20,894 nucleotides of DNA from GCA-2687515 sp963582805 (GTDB lineage: Bacteria > Pseudomonadota > Alphaproteobacteria > Rhodospirillales > UBA2165): assembly GCA_963582805.1 (NCBI GenBank), contig CAUZTZ010000029.1, positions 1 to 20,894 of the forward strand. The letters are read 5' to 3'. The notes under the pieces are model-generated. The model was not told the origin of the DNA, made no database searches, and saw only the letters and a list, made by a program, of their open reading frames with translations. Positions 7,779 through 15,442 of this stretch are shown here, one piece after another (position 1 is the first letter of the stretch; the number at the start of each line of letters is the position of its first letter). The position numbers and the translations under genes are program-made.

Positions 7779-10148
7779 ATGGCCATGAAAAACATATCTT
7801 CCATATCCCAGCATATCTGGGACATGAAATACCGCCTCAAATCGAAGGATGGCCAGCCCGTGGACAAGACCATGGACGACACCTTCCGCCGGGTCGCCGA
7901 CGCCCTCGCCGAGCCCGAAGATGACCAAGCTTTCTGGTCCGAAAAATTTTTCGACGCCATGCGCGATTTCCATTTCCTGCCCGCCGGGCGCATCCTAGCC
8001 GGCGCCGGCGCGGACCGGGATGTCACCTTGTTCAATTGTTTTGTCATGGGCGAAATTCCGGACGATATGTCGGGCATCTTCGGTGCTTTACGCGAAGCAG
8101 CCCTCACCATGCAGCAGGGCGGCGGCATCGGCTATGACTTTTCCACCCTGAGGCCGAAAGGCGCGCCGGTGCAAGGCGTCGGCGCCGATGCATCGGGGCC
8201 GCTGTCGTTCATGGATGTCTGGGATTCCATGTGCCGGACGATCATGAGCGCCGGCTCCAGGCGCGGCGCCATGATGGCGGTGATGCGCTGCGATCATCCC
8301 GATATCCTTGATTTTATCGAAGCCAAGAACGCGCCCGGCCGGCTCAACATGTTCAATCTTTCGGTCCTGGTCTCGGACGCCTTCATGCAGGCGGTCAAGG
8401 AAGACGCCACCTGGCAGCTTCTGTTCGACGGCAGTGTCTATAAAAGCCTGCCGGCGCGGGAGCTTTGGGACGCCATCATGCGCGCCACCTTCGCCTATGC
8501 AGAGCCGGGCGTCATCTTTATCGATCGCATAAACGCCCTCAATCCGCTTAGCTATTGCGAGACCATTCACGCCACCAACCCCTGCGGCGAACAACCGCTG
8601 CCGCCCTACGGCGCCTGTTTGCTGGGCTCGGTCAATCTGGCCAGTCTGGTTGAGAACCCGTTCAGCAACCAGGCCGGCATCGACGAAGAGGGCCTTGCCG
8701 CATTGGTCGCCGTCGCCGTCCGCATGCTCGACAACGCCATCGATATTTCGCGCTTTCCCTTGCCCGAGCAGGAAAGCGAAGCGCGCGCCAAGCGGCGCAT
8801 CGGGCTTGGCATCACCGGGTTGGCCGATGCGCTGATCCTGTGCGGCGCCCGCTATGGCTCCGCCGATGCGGTCAAGCTGACGGAAAGCTGGATGGCGGCT
8901 TTGCGCCGCGCCGCCTATCTGACGTCGGTGGAATTGGCGCGCGATAAAGGCGCCTTTCCGTTGTTCGATGCGCCCGCGTACCTCGCCGGCGCCGGCACCG
9001 CCGGGCTGGATGATGATGTGCGCCAAGCCATCGAAACCCACGGCATCCGCAACGCGCTTCTGACCTCGGTGGCGCCGACCGGAACCATATCGCTGTTGGC
9101 CGACAATGTGTCGTCCGGGCTGGAGCCGGTGTTCTCGTTCCAATATACCCGCCACGTTTTGATGCCCGACGGCAGCCGCCGCGACGAAGAGGTAAGCGAT
9201 TATGCCCACCGGCTTTACCGGCGCATGAAGGGCGAAGACGCGGCGCCGACCGAATTTTTTGTTGATACCCAAAATCTGGGCACCCGCGATCATCTGGTGA
9301 TGCAGGCCGCCATCCAGAAATTCATCGACAGCTCCATATCGAAAACCATCAATTGCCCGGAAAGCATTTCGTTCGAGGATTTCAAAGAGGTCTATATGCA
9401 GGCCTTCGATCTGGGCTGCAAAAGCTGCACCACCTACCGGCCCAACGAGGTCACCGGCGCGGTTTTGGAAAACACCGGCAAGGGCGGCGCAGCCAGCGCC
9501 AACCCGGAGCCGGAATTGCCGTTCGCCCGCCCGGCCAACAAGAACGCCAAGCCCAAGGACGCAGGCGACGGCGGCATCCATTACCTGACCCAGCCCTTGG
9601 ACCGGCCCGCAGCCCTCGACGGCGCCACCTATAAGGTGCAATGGCCGGAAAGCGACCATGCCCTCTATATCACCGTCAACGATATCATCCAGGATGGCCG
9701 CCGCCGCCCGTTCGAGGTTCTCATCAATTCCAAGAATACCGAGCATTATTCCTGGACCGTCGCCCTGACACGCATGATCTCGGCGGTCTTCCGGCGCGGC
9801 GGCGACGTCACCTTTGTGGTCGATGAGTTGAAAGCGGTGTTCGATCCCAGAGGCGGGCAATGGATGGGCGGCAAATATGTGCCGTCGCTGCTGGCCGCCA
9901 TCGGCGATATTCTGGAACAGCATATGGTGCGCATCGGCTTCATAACCAACGATGACGATGCTTACGGCCAAGAGAGCCAGCGCCAGCCCATGGTGGTCAA
10001 TCTGGGCGGCACGGGCCAAAGCGAGGGCGAAGGGCAGACGCAATCCGGCGCCGGTTTCCGCCAATGCCCGAAATGCGGTCAGGCGAGTCTGATCCGCCAG
10101 GAAGGCTGCGACACCTGCACAAGTTGCGCCTATTCCCGCTGCGGCTGA
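7779..10148 (+). CDS. nrdJ: Adenosylcobalamin-dependent (class II) ribonucleotide reductase
   Basis: This enzyme reduces ribonucleotides to deoxyribonucleotides using a thiyl radical generated from adenosylcobalamin, so it works without oxygen. It has 789 residues. The N-terminal redox Cys is C87 (LFNCFVMG). The radical/active-site motif NPCGE has N267, C269 and E271, and the second redox Cys, C280, lies 11 residues after C269, the spacing I recall from the Thermotoga enzyme. MQQGGGIGYDFSTLRP and TSVAPTGTISLLA are class II signatures. SISKTINCPE follows in the barrel. A TSCPD-type domain (about 597-720) and a C-terminal Cys-rich tail (CPKCG ... CDTCTSCAYSRCG) finish the protein; the tail probably reduces the active-site disulfide. 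The start is ATG 7779, with ATG 7785 as an alternative. A cobalamin adenosyltransferase gene lies 0.9 kb downstream. Confidence 0.95.
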   Translation: MAMKNISSISQHIWDMKYRLKSKDGQPVDKTMDDTFRRVADALAEPEDDQAFWSEKFFDAMRDFHFLPAGRILAGAGADRDVTLFNCFVMGEIPDDMSGIFGALREAALTMQQGGGIGYDFSTLRPKGAPVQGVGADASGPLSFMDVWDSMCRTIMSAGSRRGAMMAVMRCDHPDILDFIEAKNAPGRLNMFNLSVLVSDAFMQAVKEDATWQLLFDGSVYKSLPARELWDAIMRATFAYAEPGVIFIDRINALNPLSYCETIHATNPCGEQPLPPYGACLLGSVNLASLVENPFSNQAGIDEEGLAALVAVAVRMLDNAIDISRFPLPEQESEARAKRRIGLGITGLADALILCGARYGSADAVKLTESWMAALRRAAYLTSVELARDKGAFPLFDAPAYLAGAGTAGLDDDVRQAIETHGIRNALLTSVAPTGTISLLADNVSSGLEPVFSFQYTRHVLMPDGSRRDEEVSDYAHRLYRRMKGEDAAPTEFFVDTQNLGTRDHLVMQAAIQKFIDSSISKTINCPESISFEDFKEVYMQAFDLGCKSCTTYRPNEVTGAVLENTGKGGAASANPEPELPFARPANKNAKPKDAGDGGIHYLTQPLDRPAALDGATYKVQWPESDHALYITVNDIIQDGRRRPFEVLINSKNTEHYSWTVALTRMISAVFRRGGDVTFVVDELKAVFDPRGGQWMGGKYVPSLLAAIGDILEQHMVRIGFITNDDDAYGQESQRQPMVVNLGGTGQSEGEGQTQSGAGFRQCPKCGQASLIRQEGCDTCTSCAYSRCG

Positions 10149-10185
10149 GCGGTTAGCCGGCCAACGGCTTCCTTAAATAGGAAAC

Positions 10186-10210
10186 GCCCACCCGGACAGC
10201 CCGGGCGGGC
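10186..10210. terminator. Stem-loop between convergent genes
   Basis: GCCCACCCGG pairs with CCGGGCGGGC (10 bp, one mismatch) around a 5-nt loop. It is 37 bp after the reductase stop and 32 bp after the stop of the reverse-strand gene. On the reverse strand it is followed by the T-rich GTTTCCTATTT; on the forward strand there is no T-run. It probably serves mainly the reverse gene and may act as a shared terminator. Confidence 0.5.
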
Positions 10211-10242
10211 GCATCAAATACTGGTTCGATCCGGCTTATCGG

Positions 10243-10524
10243 TCAGTTTTGCAACATCTGGTCGATAACCATCGGCGCTTTTTCGCTGCCGCCGACCTTG
10301 CCGGTGCTGGCTTCGGTATTCTCGCGAATCCAGACTTTGGCGGCGTCGGTATCGACGTCCAATTTGCGCACCAACTGAATCACCAGTGCTTCCAGCGCAA
10401 TGATATGCGCCGCGATATCGTCCAACTGGTCGAAGTGATCGTCAACAGCGACACCAATATTTTTCAAATGGTCGCGCAGATCCTTGATATTGCCATCAAT
10501 ATCTTTGATTTGGTCAAAAAACAT
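10243..10524 (-). CDS. Small acidic helical protein of unknown function
   Basis: This 93-residue protein is probably all-helical. Leu/Ile/Val heptad-like spacing runs through residues 5-55 (IKDIDGNIKDLRDHLKNI onward), suggesting a coiled coil. A short charged region (KVWIRENTE) and a Gly/Ser linker follow, then MVIDQMLQN. There is no signal peptide, membrane segment or Cys. I chose ATG 10524 because GGAGG lies 6 bases upstream and a promoter at 10558-10586 would give a leader of about 27 nt. The ATG at 10545, seven codons earlier, has no proper ribosome binding site. It stands alone, converging with nrdJ and divergent from the HIG1-like gene. I do not recognise the family. Confidence 0.72.
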   Translation of the reverse strand: MFFDQIKDIDGNIKDLRDHLKNIGVAVDDHFDQLDDIAAHIIALEALVIQLVRKLDVDTDAAKVWIRENTEASTGKVGGSEKAPMVIDQMLQN

Positions 10525-10545
10525 ACGGCCCTCCACGAAGCTCAT

Positions 10546-10826
10546 ACCTTGTGTCTATTTATACAGCATCAATTCCCGATAGTCACCGAAGCATCGAAGC
10601 TGCGCCCAACCGGTTTAAAGAACTTCGCGGCGGGATCGATCCCAATCCCGCAAAATTCGACCGATTAGGCTTTGTAAGCGCATATGGTTAATATTCCGCA
10701 AAAATATTTTATAAGATTATTTGGCCGGGCACGTATCCGCCAAAATCCGCATTTCCGGCGAATCGCCCGATTGGACACAAGCCCTACTAAGACGGATCAT
10801 TTCGCGCTAAGCTCGGATCGTCAGCC
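10546..10826. other. Intergenic region between divergent genes
   Basis: These 281 bp hold the reverse promoter described separately, a 7-bp stem-loop (GCGGGAT 10630-10636 / ATCCCGC 10645-10651, 8-nt loop), and an AT-rich block at about 10683-10722, unusual for this GC-rich window. The AT block may hold the promoter of the twin-TM gene, but I cannot pick a convincing -35/-10 pair. I saw no tRNA or further ORF with a good ribosome binding site. Confidence 0.45.
10558..10586 (-). promoter_or_regulatory. Probable sigma70-type promoter of the 93-aa protein gene
   Basis: On the reverse strand GTGACT (-35, 4 of 6 consensus) and TATAAA (-10, 5 of 6) are separated by exactly 17 nt. The predicted start point lies about 27 nt upstream of the ATG at 10524. 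Confidence 0.5.
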
Positions 10827-11027
10827 ATGGAACTCCTAGCGCAATATTCCACCGCGATCTTGATCACCTTGATGATCCTGCTTGCCGTGACCTTAGGTAT
10901 CGGCGTCGCTGCCATGGGTAGCCAGCGGTTTGGACCGGCGTTCCGCAATAAGGTGATGCGCGTGCGCCTGGCGTTGCATGGGCTGGTGGTGCTGGTGCTC
11001 GGCTTGTTGATCCTGTCGGGCATTTAA
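10827..11027 (+). CDS. HIG1-like twin-transmembrane protein
   Basis: This is a 66-residue protein made almost entirely of two hydrophobic helices (about 8-30 and 47-65) joined by a short polar loop GSQRFGPAFRNKVMRVR. The loop pattern, Asn-Lys-x-Met-Arg-x-Arg just before TM2, resembles the bacterial HIG1 / hypoxia-induced-protein (twin transmembrane) family. The mitochondrial relatives act in respiratory complex assembly; a role for the bacterial ones is not established as far as I know. It precedes the cobalamin adenosyltransferase by 25 bp and is probably co-transcribed with it. The same order (twin-TM protein, adenosyltransferase, etfB, etfA, hbd) is a recurrent alphaproteobacterial arrangement from memory. 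The ribosome binding site is weak. Confidence 0.8.
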   Translation: MELLAQYSTAILITLMILLAVTLGIGVAAMGSQRFGPAFRNKVMRVRLALHGLVVLVLGLLILSGI

Positions 11028-11052
11028 ATTCGAAGGAAAGGGTTTTAGGAAA

Positions 11053-11610
11053 TTGGTCAAACTGGACAAGATTTATACGCGCGGCGGCGACGGCGGCGAA
11101 ACCTCCCTGGCCGGCGGCAAGCGCGTTGCCAAACATGATGTGAGGGTCGCCGCCATGGGCACCGTGGACGAAGCCAACGCCGTCATTGGCATTGCGCGGC
11201 TACATCTGGACGGCGATACCGGCGCCTTGCTGGGCCGCATCCAAAACGATCTGTTCGATCTCGGCGCCGATCTGGCGCGCCCCGAAAAGGCGATGAGCGG
11301 CCTGCACATCATTGCCGCCCAGGTGGCGAAGCTGGAAGCGGAAATCGATGGCTGCAACGAAAAGCTTGAACCCTTGACCTCGTTCGTGCTTCCCGGCGGC
11401 TCGGCGGCGGCGGCGCATTTGCATCACGCCCGCGCCGTCACCAGGCGCGCCGAGCGGCTGGTCGCGGAACTGGCCGCGAGGGAGCCGGTAAACGATCAGG
11501 CGCTGGCCTATCTCAACCGGTTGTCGGATTTGCTTTTTGTCCTGGCCCGCTCGGCCAACCGGGACGGAGCGGCGGACATATTGTGGGTACCGGGGGAAAA
11601 CCGGAGCTGA
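11053..11610 (+). CDS. ATP:cob(I)alamin adenosyltransferase, PduO type
   Basis: This enzyme transfers the 5'-deoxyadenosyl group of ATP to cob(I)alamin, making adenosylcobalamin in the cytosol. It has 185 residues. The N-terminal ATP-binding signature is TRGGDGGETSLAGG, followed by AAMGTVDEANAVIG. The C-terminal helix motif is HHARAVTRRAERLV with the conserved Arg residues, then YLNRLSDLLFVLARSAN. These mark the PduO/MMAB family, not CobA or EutT. The start is TTG at 11053, since no ATG precedes the conserved KIYTRGGD; AAGGAAAGGG and AGGA lie upstream. The product is the cofactor of the class II reductase encoded 0.9 kb upstream. The etf genes that follow have their own promoter. Naming varies (pduO, cobO, yvqK), so no symbol is given. 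Confidence 0.94.
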   Translation: MVKLDKIYTRGGDGGETSLAGGKRVAKHDVRVAAMGTVDEANAVIGIARLHLDGDTGALLGRIQNDLFDLGADLARPEKAMSGLHIIAAQVAKLEAEIDGCNEKLEPLTSFVLPGGSAAAAHLHHARAVTRRAERLVAELAAREPVNDQALAYLNRLSDLLFVLARSANRDGAADILWVPGENRS

Positions 11611-11635
11611 CGCCTCCCAAAACTCCGGCATTGGA

Positions 11636-11664
11636 TTGACAGCCGAACATCTAATTTCTATGGT
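11636..11664 (+). promoter_or_regulatory. Strong sigma70-type promoter for etfB-etfA-hbd
   Basis: A perfect TTGACA (-35) and TATGGT (-10, 4 of 6) are separated by 17 nt. It sits after the adenosyltransferase stop, with a predicted start point near 11671, about 38 nt upstream of the etfB ATG. Confidence 0.65.
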
Positions 11665-11708
11665 CCGGCGCGCTCAATTTCCGCCGGTGTTACGTTAAGG
11701 TGAAACCA

Positions 11709-12458
11709 ATGAAAATCATGGTCGCGGTCAAGCGGGTCATCGATTACAACGTGAAAATCCGCGTCAAAAATGACGAGACCGGCGTCGAGACCGCCAACGT
11801 CAAAATGTCCATGAACCCGTTCGATGAGATTGCCATCGAAGAAGGCGTGCGCCTGGCCGAGGCCGGCGTCGCCGAGGAATTGATCGCCGTCTCCATGGGC
11901 CCCGACGGCACCCAGGAAACCATCCGCACGGCGCTCGCCATGGGCGCCGACCGGGGCATCCATGTCGCCTCCGATGAAGCGCTGGAACCCTTGGCAGTGG
12001 CCAAACTTTTAAAGGCCCTGGCCGACAAGGAAAGCCCGGACCTGATCATTCTCGGCAAGCAGGCTATCGACGATGATTCCAACCAGACCGGGCAGATGCT
12101 GGCGGCGCTGCTGGGCTGGAGCCAAGGCACCTTTGCCTCGAAGCTCGAATTTGATGGCGGTCATTGCGTCGTCACCCGCGAAGTCGATGGCGGGCTGGAA
12201 ACGCTGCGCCTCAATATGCCCGCCGTGATCACCACTGATTTACGCCTGAACACGCCCCGTTATGCATCGCTGCCCAATATCATGAAGGCCAAGAAAAAGA
12301 CCATCGATCAGATCACCCCGGAAGATCTGGGCGTCGATGTCACGCCGCGCCTGACCACGCTGAAAGTCGTCGAGCCGGCCAAGCGCGAGGCCGGCGTCAT
12401 GGTCGAAAGCGTCGAGGAATTGGTGGACAAGTTGAAAAACGAAGCAAAAGTAATCTGA
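11709..12458 (+). CDS. etfB: Electron transfer flavoprotein, beta subunit
   Basis: The small subunit of ETF holds AMP and, with EtfA, passes electrons from acyl-CoA and other dehydrogenases to ETF:quinone oxidoreductase. It has 249 residues from ATG 11709. Typical features are the opening MKIMVAVKRVIDYNVKIRV, the nucleotide-binding IILGKQAIDDDSNQTGQM, and the partner-recognition loop near residue 200 (LPNIMKAKKKTID). The frame also allows GTG at 11700, but family members start at MK[IV][LM]VAVKRV, and AAGG lies 8 bases before ATG 11709, so the later start is preferred. etfA follows after 13 bp. Confidence 0.95.
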   Translation: MKIMVAVKRVIDYNVKIRVKNDETGVETANVKMSMNPFDEIAIEEGVRLAEAGVAEELIAVSMGPDGTQETIRTALAMGADRGIHVASDEALEPLAVAKLLKALADKESPDLIILGKQAIDDDSNQTGQMLAALLGWSQGTFASKLEFDGGHCVVTREVDGGLETLRLNMPAVITTDLRLNTPRYASLPNIMKAKKKTIDQITPEDLGVDVTPRLTTLKVVEPAKREAGVMVESVEELVDKLKNEAKVI

Positions 12459-12471
12459 TGGATTTGATGCA

Positions 12472-13404
12472 ATGACAGTCCTGGTCATCTCGGAACACGA
12501 AAACGGCGCGCTCAAGGGCGAGGCCTTCAACTGCATTACCGCCGCCGCCGAGATTGGCGAGGTTACGGTACTCGTCGCCGGCGCCGATTGCCGCGCCGCA
12601 GCAGAAGAAGCGGCCAGTATCGCCGGCGTCGCAGATGTGCTTTTGGCCGAGGACGATGCCTACAAGAACCCGGTGGCCGAAAATTTCGCGCCGCTGGTGA
12701 CCGGCCTCGCCGCCGATTACAGCCATATCCTGGCGCCGGCCACCACGTTCGGCAAAAACCTGATGCCGAGGGTGGCCGCAATGCTCGATGTGCAGCAGAT
12801 ATCGGAAATCACCCGCGTCATCGACGCCGATACGTTCGAGCGGCCGTTCTATGCCGGCAACGCCATCGCCACGGTCAGATCGTCGGACCCGGTTAAAGTC
12901 ATCACCGTGCGTGCCACCGGCTTCGATGCGGCCCGGGCCGGCGGCGCGGCAGCCACGATTGACGAGATTGCCGGCGCCGGCGCTTCGGATCTGGCCCAAT
13001 TCATCGGCACCGAATTGAGCGTTTCCGAACGCCCGGAACTGACCCAGGCCGGGGTCATCATATCGGGCGGGCGCGGCATGCAGTCGGGCGATAATTTCGT
13101 TCTTCTGGAGGCGGTCGCCGATAAATTGGGCGCCGCCGTCGGCGCATCCCGCGCGGCGGTGGATTCGGGCTTCGTTCCCAACGACTATCAGGTCGGCCAG
13201 ACCGGCAAGATCGTGGCCCCCGAACTTTACATTGCGGTCGGCATTTCCGGCGCCATCCAGCATCTGGCGGGGATGAAGGATTCCAAAGTCATCGTCGCCA
13301 TCAACAAGGACGAAGAAGCGCCGATCTTTCAGATTGCCGATTATGGCCTGGTCGCCGATTTGTTTAACGCCCTGCCCGAGCTGGCAGAAAAACTGGACGA
13401 ATAA
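12472..13404 (+). CDS. etfA: Electron transfer flavoprotein, alpha subunit
   Basis: This is the FAD-carrying subunit of ETF, 310 residues. The N-terminal domain starts MTVLVISEHENGALKG. The C-terminal FAD domain is unmistakable: VISGGRGMQSGDNF, then GASRAAVDSGFVPNDYQVGQTGK, APELYIAVGISGAIQH, and MKDSKVIVAINKDEEAPIF with IADYGLVADL. Length and motif order are those of housekeeping ETF in fatty and amino acid oxidation; I see no sign of the FixB or bifurcating type, though the sequence alone does not exclude that. It lies between etfB and the 3-hydroxyacyl-CoA dehydrogenase gene, a functional grouping for beta-oxidation or butanoate metabolism. Confidence 0.95.
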   Translation: MTVLVISEHENGALKGEAFNCITAAAEIGEVTVLVAGADCRAAAEEAASIAGVADVLLAEDDAYKNPVAENFAPLVTGLAADYSHILAPATTFGKNLMPRVAAMLDVQQISEITRVIDADTFERPFYAGNAIATVRSSDPVKVITVRATGFDAARAGGAAATIDEIAGAGASDLAQFIGTELSVSERPELTQAGVIISGGRGMQSGDNFVLLEAVADKLGAAVGASRAAVDSGFVPNDYQVGQTGKIVAPELYIAVGISGAIQHLAGMKDSKVIVAINKDEEAPIFQIADYGLVADLFNALPELAEKLDE

Positions 13405-13405
13405 A

Positions 13406-13447
13406 ATGACCCTCACCCGATTTGCGTGCCGAACAGGCGCCCCATGA
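13406..13447 (+). other. 13-codon leader ORF overlapping the hbd start by ATGA
   Basis: ATG two bases after the etfA stop opens a 13-codon frame (MTLTRFACRTGAP) whose TGA overlaps the hbd ATG as ATGA. The hbd ATG itself has no good ribosome binding site, so the mini-ORF could couple translation. It may equally be chance. Confidence 0.25.
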
Positions 13448-14325
13448 GCAGCGATATAAAAGCCGTCGGCGTTGTCGGCGCCGGTCAGATGGGCATCGGC
13501 ATTGCCCATGTTTGCGCGGTCGCCGGGTACGATGTGTGCCTGACCGACATATCCCAAGACGCCCTCGATAGCGCCAAGGAGCGGATTACGAAGAATCTGG
13601 CGCGGCTCCGCGACCGGGGCCGCCTGGAAGAAGCCGAAATGGCCACGGCGGTAAGCCGCATTTCGTTCAGCGCCGATTTCCAACACTTGTCGGACTGCAC
13701 CCTGGTTATCGAGGCGGCCACCGAAAACGAAGAGACCAAGAAAGCGGTCTATGATTCCATCTGTCCGGTGCTAAAGCCGGACGCCATCCTGGCCAGCAAC
13801 ACGTCGTCGATTTCGATCACCCGCCTGGCGGCGCAAACCGACCGGCCGGAACGCTTCATCGGCATTCATTTCATGAACCCGGCGCCGCTGATGGAATTGA
13901 TCGAGCTGATCCCGGGCATCGCCACGGCGCCCGAAGTATTCGATGCGGTCAATGAATTCGTCATGGCCATCGGCAAAACCCCGGTCAGCGCCGAAGATTA
14001 TCCGGCCTTCATCGTCAACCGCATTTTGCTGCCGATGATCAACGAGGCGGTATACACCCTCTACGAAGGCGTCGGCTCCGTCGATGCCATCGATACCGCC
14101 ATGAAGCTCGGCGCCCATCACCCCATGGGGCCGTTGGAGCTGGCCGACTTTATCGGCCTCGACACGTGCCTGGCGATCATGCAGGTGCTCCATGACGGGC
14201 TCGCCGACACCAAATACCGGCCCTGCCCGCTGCTCGTAAAATATGTGGAAGCCGGCTGGCTGGGACGCAAAACCGGACGCGGCTTTTACGACTATTCCGG
14301 CGATACACCGGTGCCGACCCGCTAG
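13444..14325 (+). CDS. hbd: 3-hydroxybutyryl-CoA dehydrogenase
   Basis: This enzyme oxidises (S)-3-hydroxyacyl-CoA to 3-oxoacyl-CoA with NAD(P), or the reverse, in beta-oxidation and butanoate metabolism. It has 293 residues from ATG 13444. The Rossmann motif is GAGQMGIGIAHVCA (12-25). VIEAATENEETK follows. The active site shows S118/N119 (ILASNTSSISI), catalytic H142 (GIHFMNPAPLMELIE) with E154, and the C-terminal NRILLPMINEAVYTLYEG. HPMGPLELADFIGLDTCL and GRKTGRGFYDY close the protein. The alternative GTG at 13426 adds six residues without family similarity. The gene is the last of the etfB-etfA-hbd transcript and converges with ccrM 25 bp away. The symbol is the common one; paaH or fadB2-like names are used for close paralogues. 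Confidence 0.93.
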   Translation: MSSDIKAVGVVGAGQMGIGIAHVCAVAGYDVCLTDISQDALDSAKERITKNLARLRDRGRLEEAEMATAVSRISFSADFQHLSDCTLVIEAATENEETKKAVYDSICPVLKPDAILASNTSSISITRLAAQTDRPERFIGIHFMNPAPLMELIELIPGIATAPEVFDAVNEFVMAIGKTPVSAEDYPAFIVNRILLPMINEAVYTLYEGVGSVDAIDTAMKLGAHHPMGPLELADFIGLDTCLAIMQVLHDGLADTKYRPCPLLVKYVEAGWLGRKTGRGFYDYSGDTPVPTR

Positions 14326-14326
14326 A

Positions 14327-14344
14327 GCGGTTGCGCAATACCGC
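14327..14344. terminator. Small hairpin between convergent hbd and ccrM
   Basis: GCGGT / ACCGC 5-bp stem with an 8-nt loop fills the 25-bp gap between the two stop codons. No T-tract is present, so termination function is doubtful. Confidence 0.25.
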
Positions 14345-14350
14345 CGCCGA

Positions 14351-15442
14351 TCAGTGCAGCTCGGCGCGCACTTTCTGGCGCAGGATATCGATGGACATGA
14401 GATTGCCCTCGGCCTCGAAATGCCAGAACTGCCAGCCATTGCAGGCCGGCGCGCCTTGCACTGCGGCGCCCACTTTATGGATCGAGCCGCGATGGTCTGA
14501 TGATTTGATGGAACCGTCGGCGTGCACCTTGGCGCTGTGGCGGCGGCGGTGATCGAAAAGCACCGTCCCCGGTTCCAGCAAGCCGCGCTCCACCAGCCAG
14601 CCGAACGGCACGCGCGGCTCAGATTTCTTGCTCGGCGTCGCCACCAGATCCGCATCCGAAGGCGCCCGCACATTTTCCAGACGCTCGGCTGCCGCCGCGA
14701 TATAGCCGGCGTTGCTTTCCATGCCGATGAAATTGCGGCCCAGCTTCTTGGCCACGGCGCCAGTGGTGCCGGTGCCGAAAAACGGATCCAGGATCACCTC
14801 GCCGGGTTTGGTCGAGGCCAGGATCACCCGGTGCAGAAGCGATTCCGGTTTTTGCGTCGGGTGCGCCTTCTTGCCGTTTTTTTTCAGGCGTTCGGCCCCG
14901 GTGCAGATCGGCAATAACCAGTCGGAGCGCATCTGTAAATCCTCGTTGAGCGCTTTCATGGCGGTGTAATTGAATGTGTAGCGGGATTTTTGGTCGCGCG
15001 CGCACCAGATCAGGGTTTCGTGGGCGTTGGTAAACCGCCGTCCCTTGAAATTGGGCATCGGATTGGTCTTGCGCCAGACCACGTCGTTGAGCATCCAGAA
15101 GCCCAAATCCTGCAACTGGGTGCCGATGCGGAATATATTGTGATAGCTGCCGATCACCCAGAGGGTGCCGTCCGGCTTCAGCGCATGACGCGCCGCCGCC
15201 AGCCAGGCGCGGGTGAATTCGTCGTAGGCGGCAAAACCGTCGAACTTATCCCAATCGTTGGTGACGCCATCGACCACCGTATGGTTGGGGCGCAGCAATT
15301 CGCCTTCCAATTGCAGGTTATAGGGGGGATCGGCAAACACAGCATCCACCGACCCGGCGGGAAGTGATTGCATCAATTCGATGCAATCCCCTTCAAGGAT
15401 TTGATTCAACACGGTTTTTATAACTCCCAGGTGTGGCCGCAT
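14351..15442 (-). CDS. ccrM: CcrM-type DNA adenine methyltransferase (GANTC)
   Basis: This enzyme methylates adenine in GANTC; in Caulobacter and relatives it acts late in the cell cycle and sets the methylation state of promoters. It has 363 residues from the ATG at 15442. It is a beta-class MTase: DPPY (38-41) comes first and the SAM-binding DPFFGTGTTG (219-228) last. The stretch WVIGSYHNIFR and WRKTNPMPNFKGRRFTNAHETLIW is almost identical to Caulobacter CcrM as I remember it. HPTQKP and the C-terminal 80-residue domain (VPFGWLVERGLLEPGTVL ... NGWQFWHFE), needed for DNA recognition in CcrM, are present. Possible starts are TTG 15469, ATG 15442 (chosen, AGG close upstream) and GTG 15412. It follows rnhB on the same strand, a frequent alphaproteobacterial pairing. 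Confidence 0.95.
   Translation of the reverse strand: MRPHLGVIKTVLNQILEGDCIELMQSLPAGSVDAVFADPPYNLQLEGELLRPNHTVVDGVTNDWDKFDGFAAYDEFTRAWLAAARHALKPDGTLWVIGSYHNIFRIGTQLQDLGFWMLNDVVWRKTNPMPNFKGRRFTNAHETLIWCARDQKSRYTFNYTAMKALNEDLQMRSDWLLPICTGAERLKKNGKKAHPTQKPESLLHRVILASTKPGEVILDPFFGTGTTGAVAKKLGRNFIGMESNAGYIAAAAERLENVRAPSDADLVATPSKKSEPRVPFGWLVERGLLEPGTVLFDHRRRHSAKVHADGSIKSSDHRGSIHKVGAAVQGAPACNGWQFWHFEAEGNLMSIDILRQKVRAELH

Noticed and set aside
8088..10064. A 658-codon open frame on the reverse strand
   Set aside because: It is antisense to the class II reductase, which has all catalytic motifs. Long antisense frames are common in this GC-rich codon usage and its translation resembles no family.
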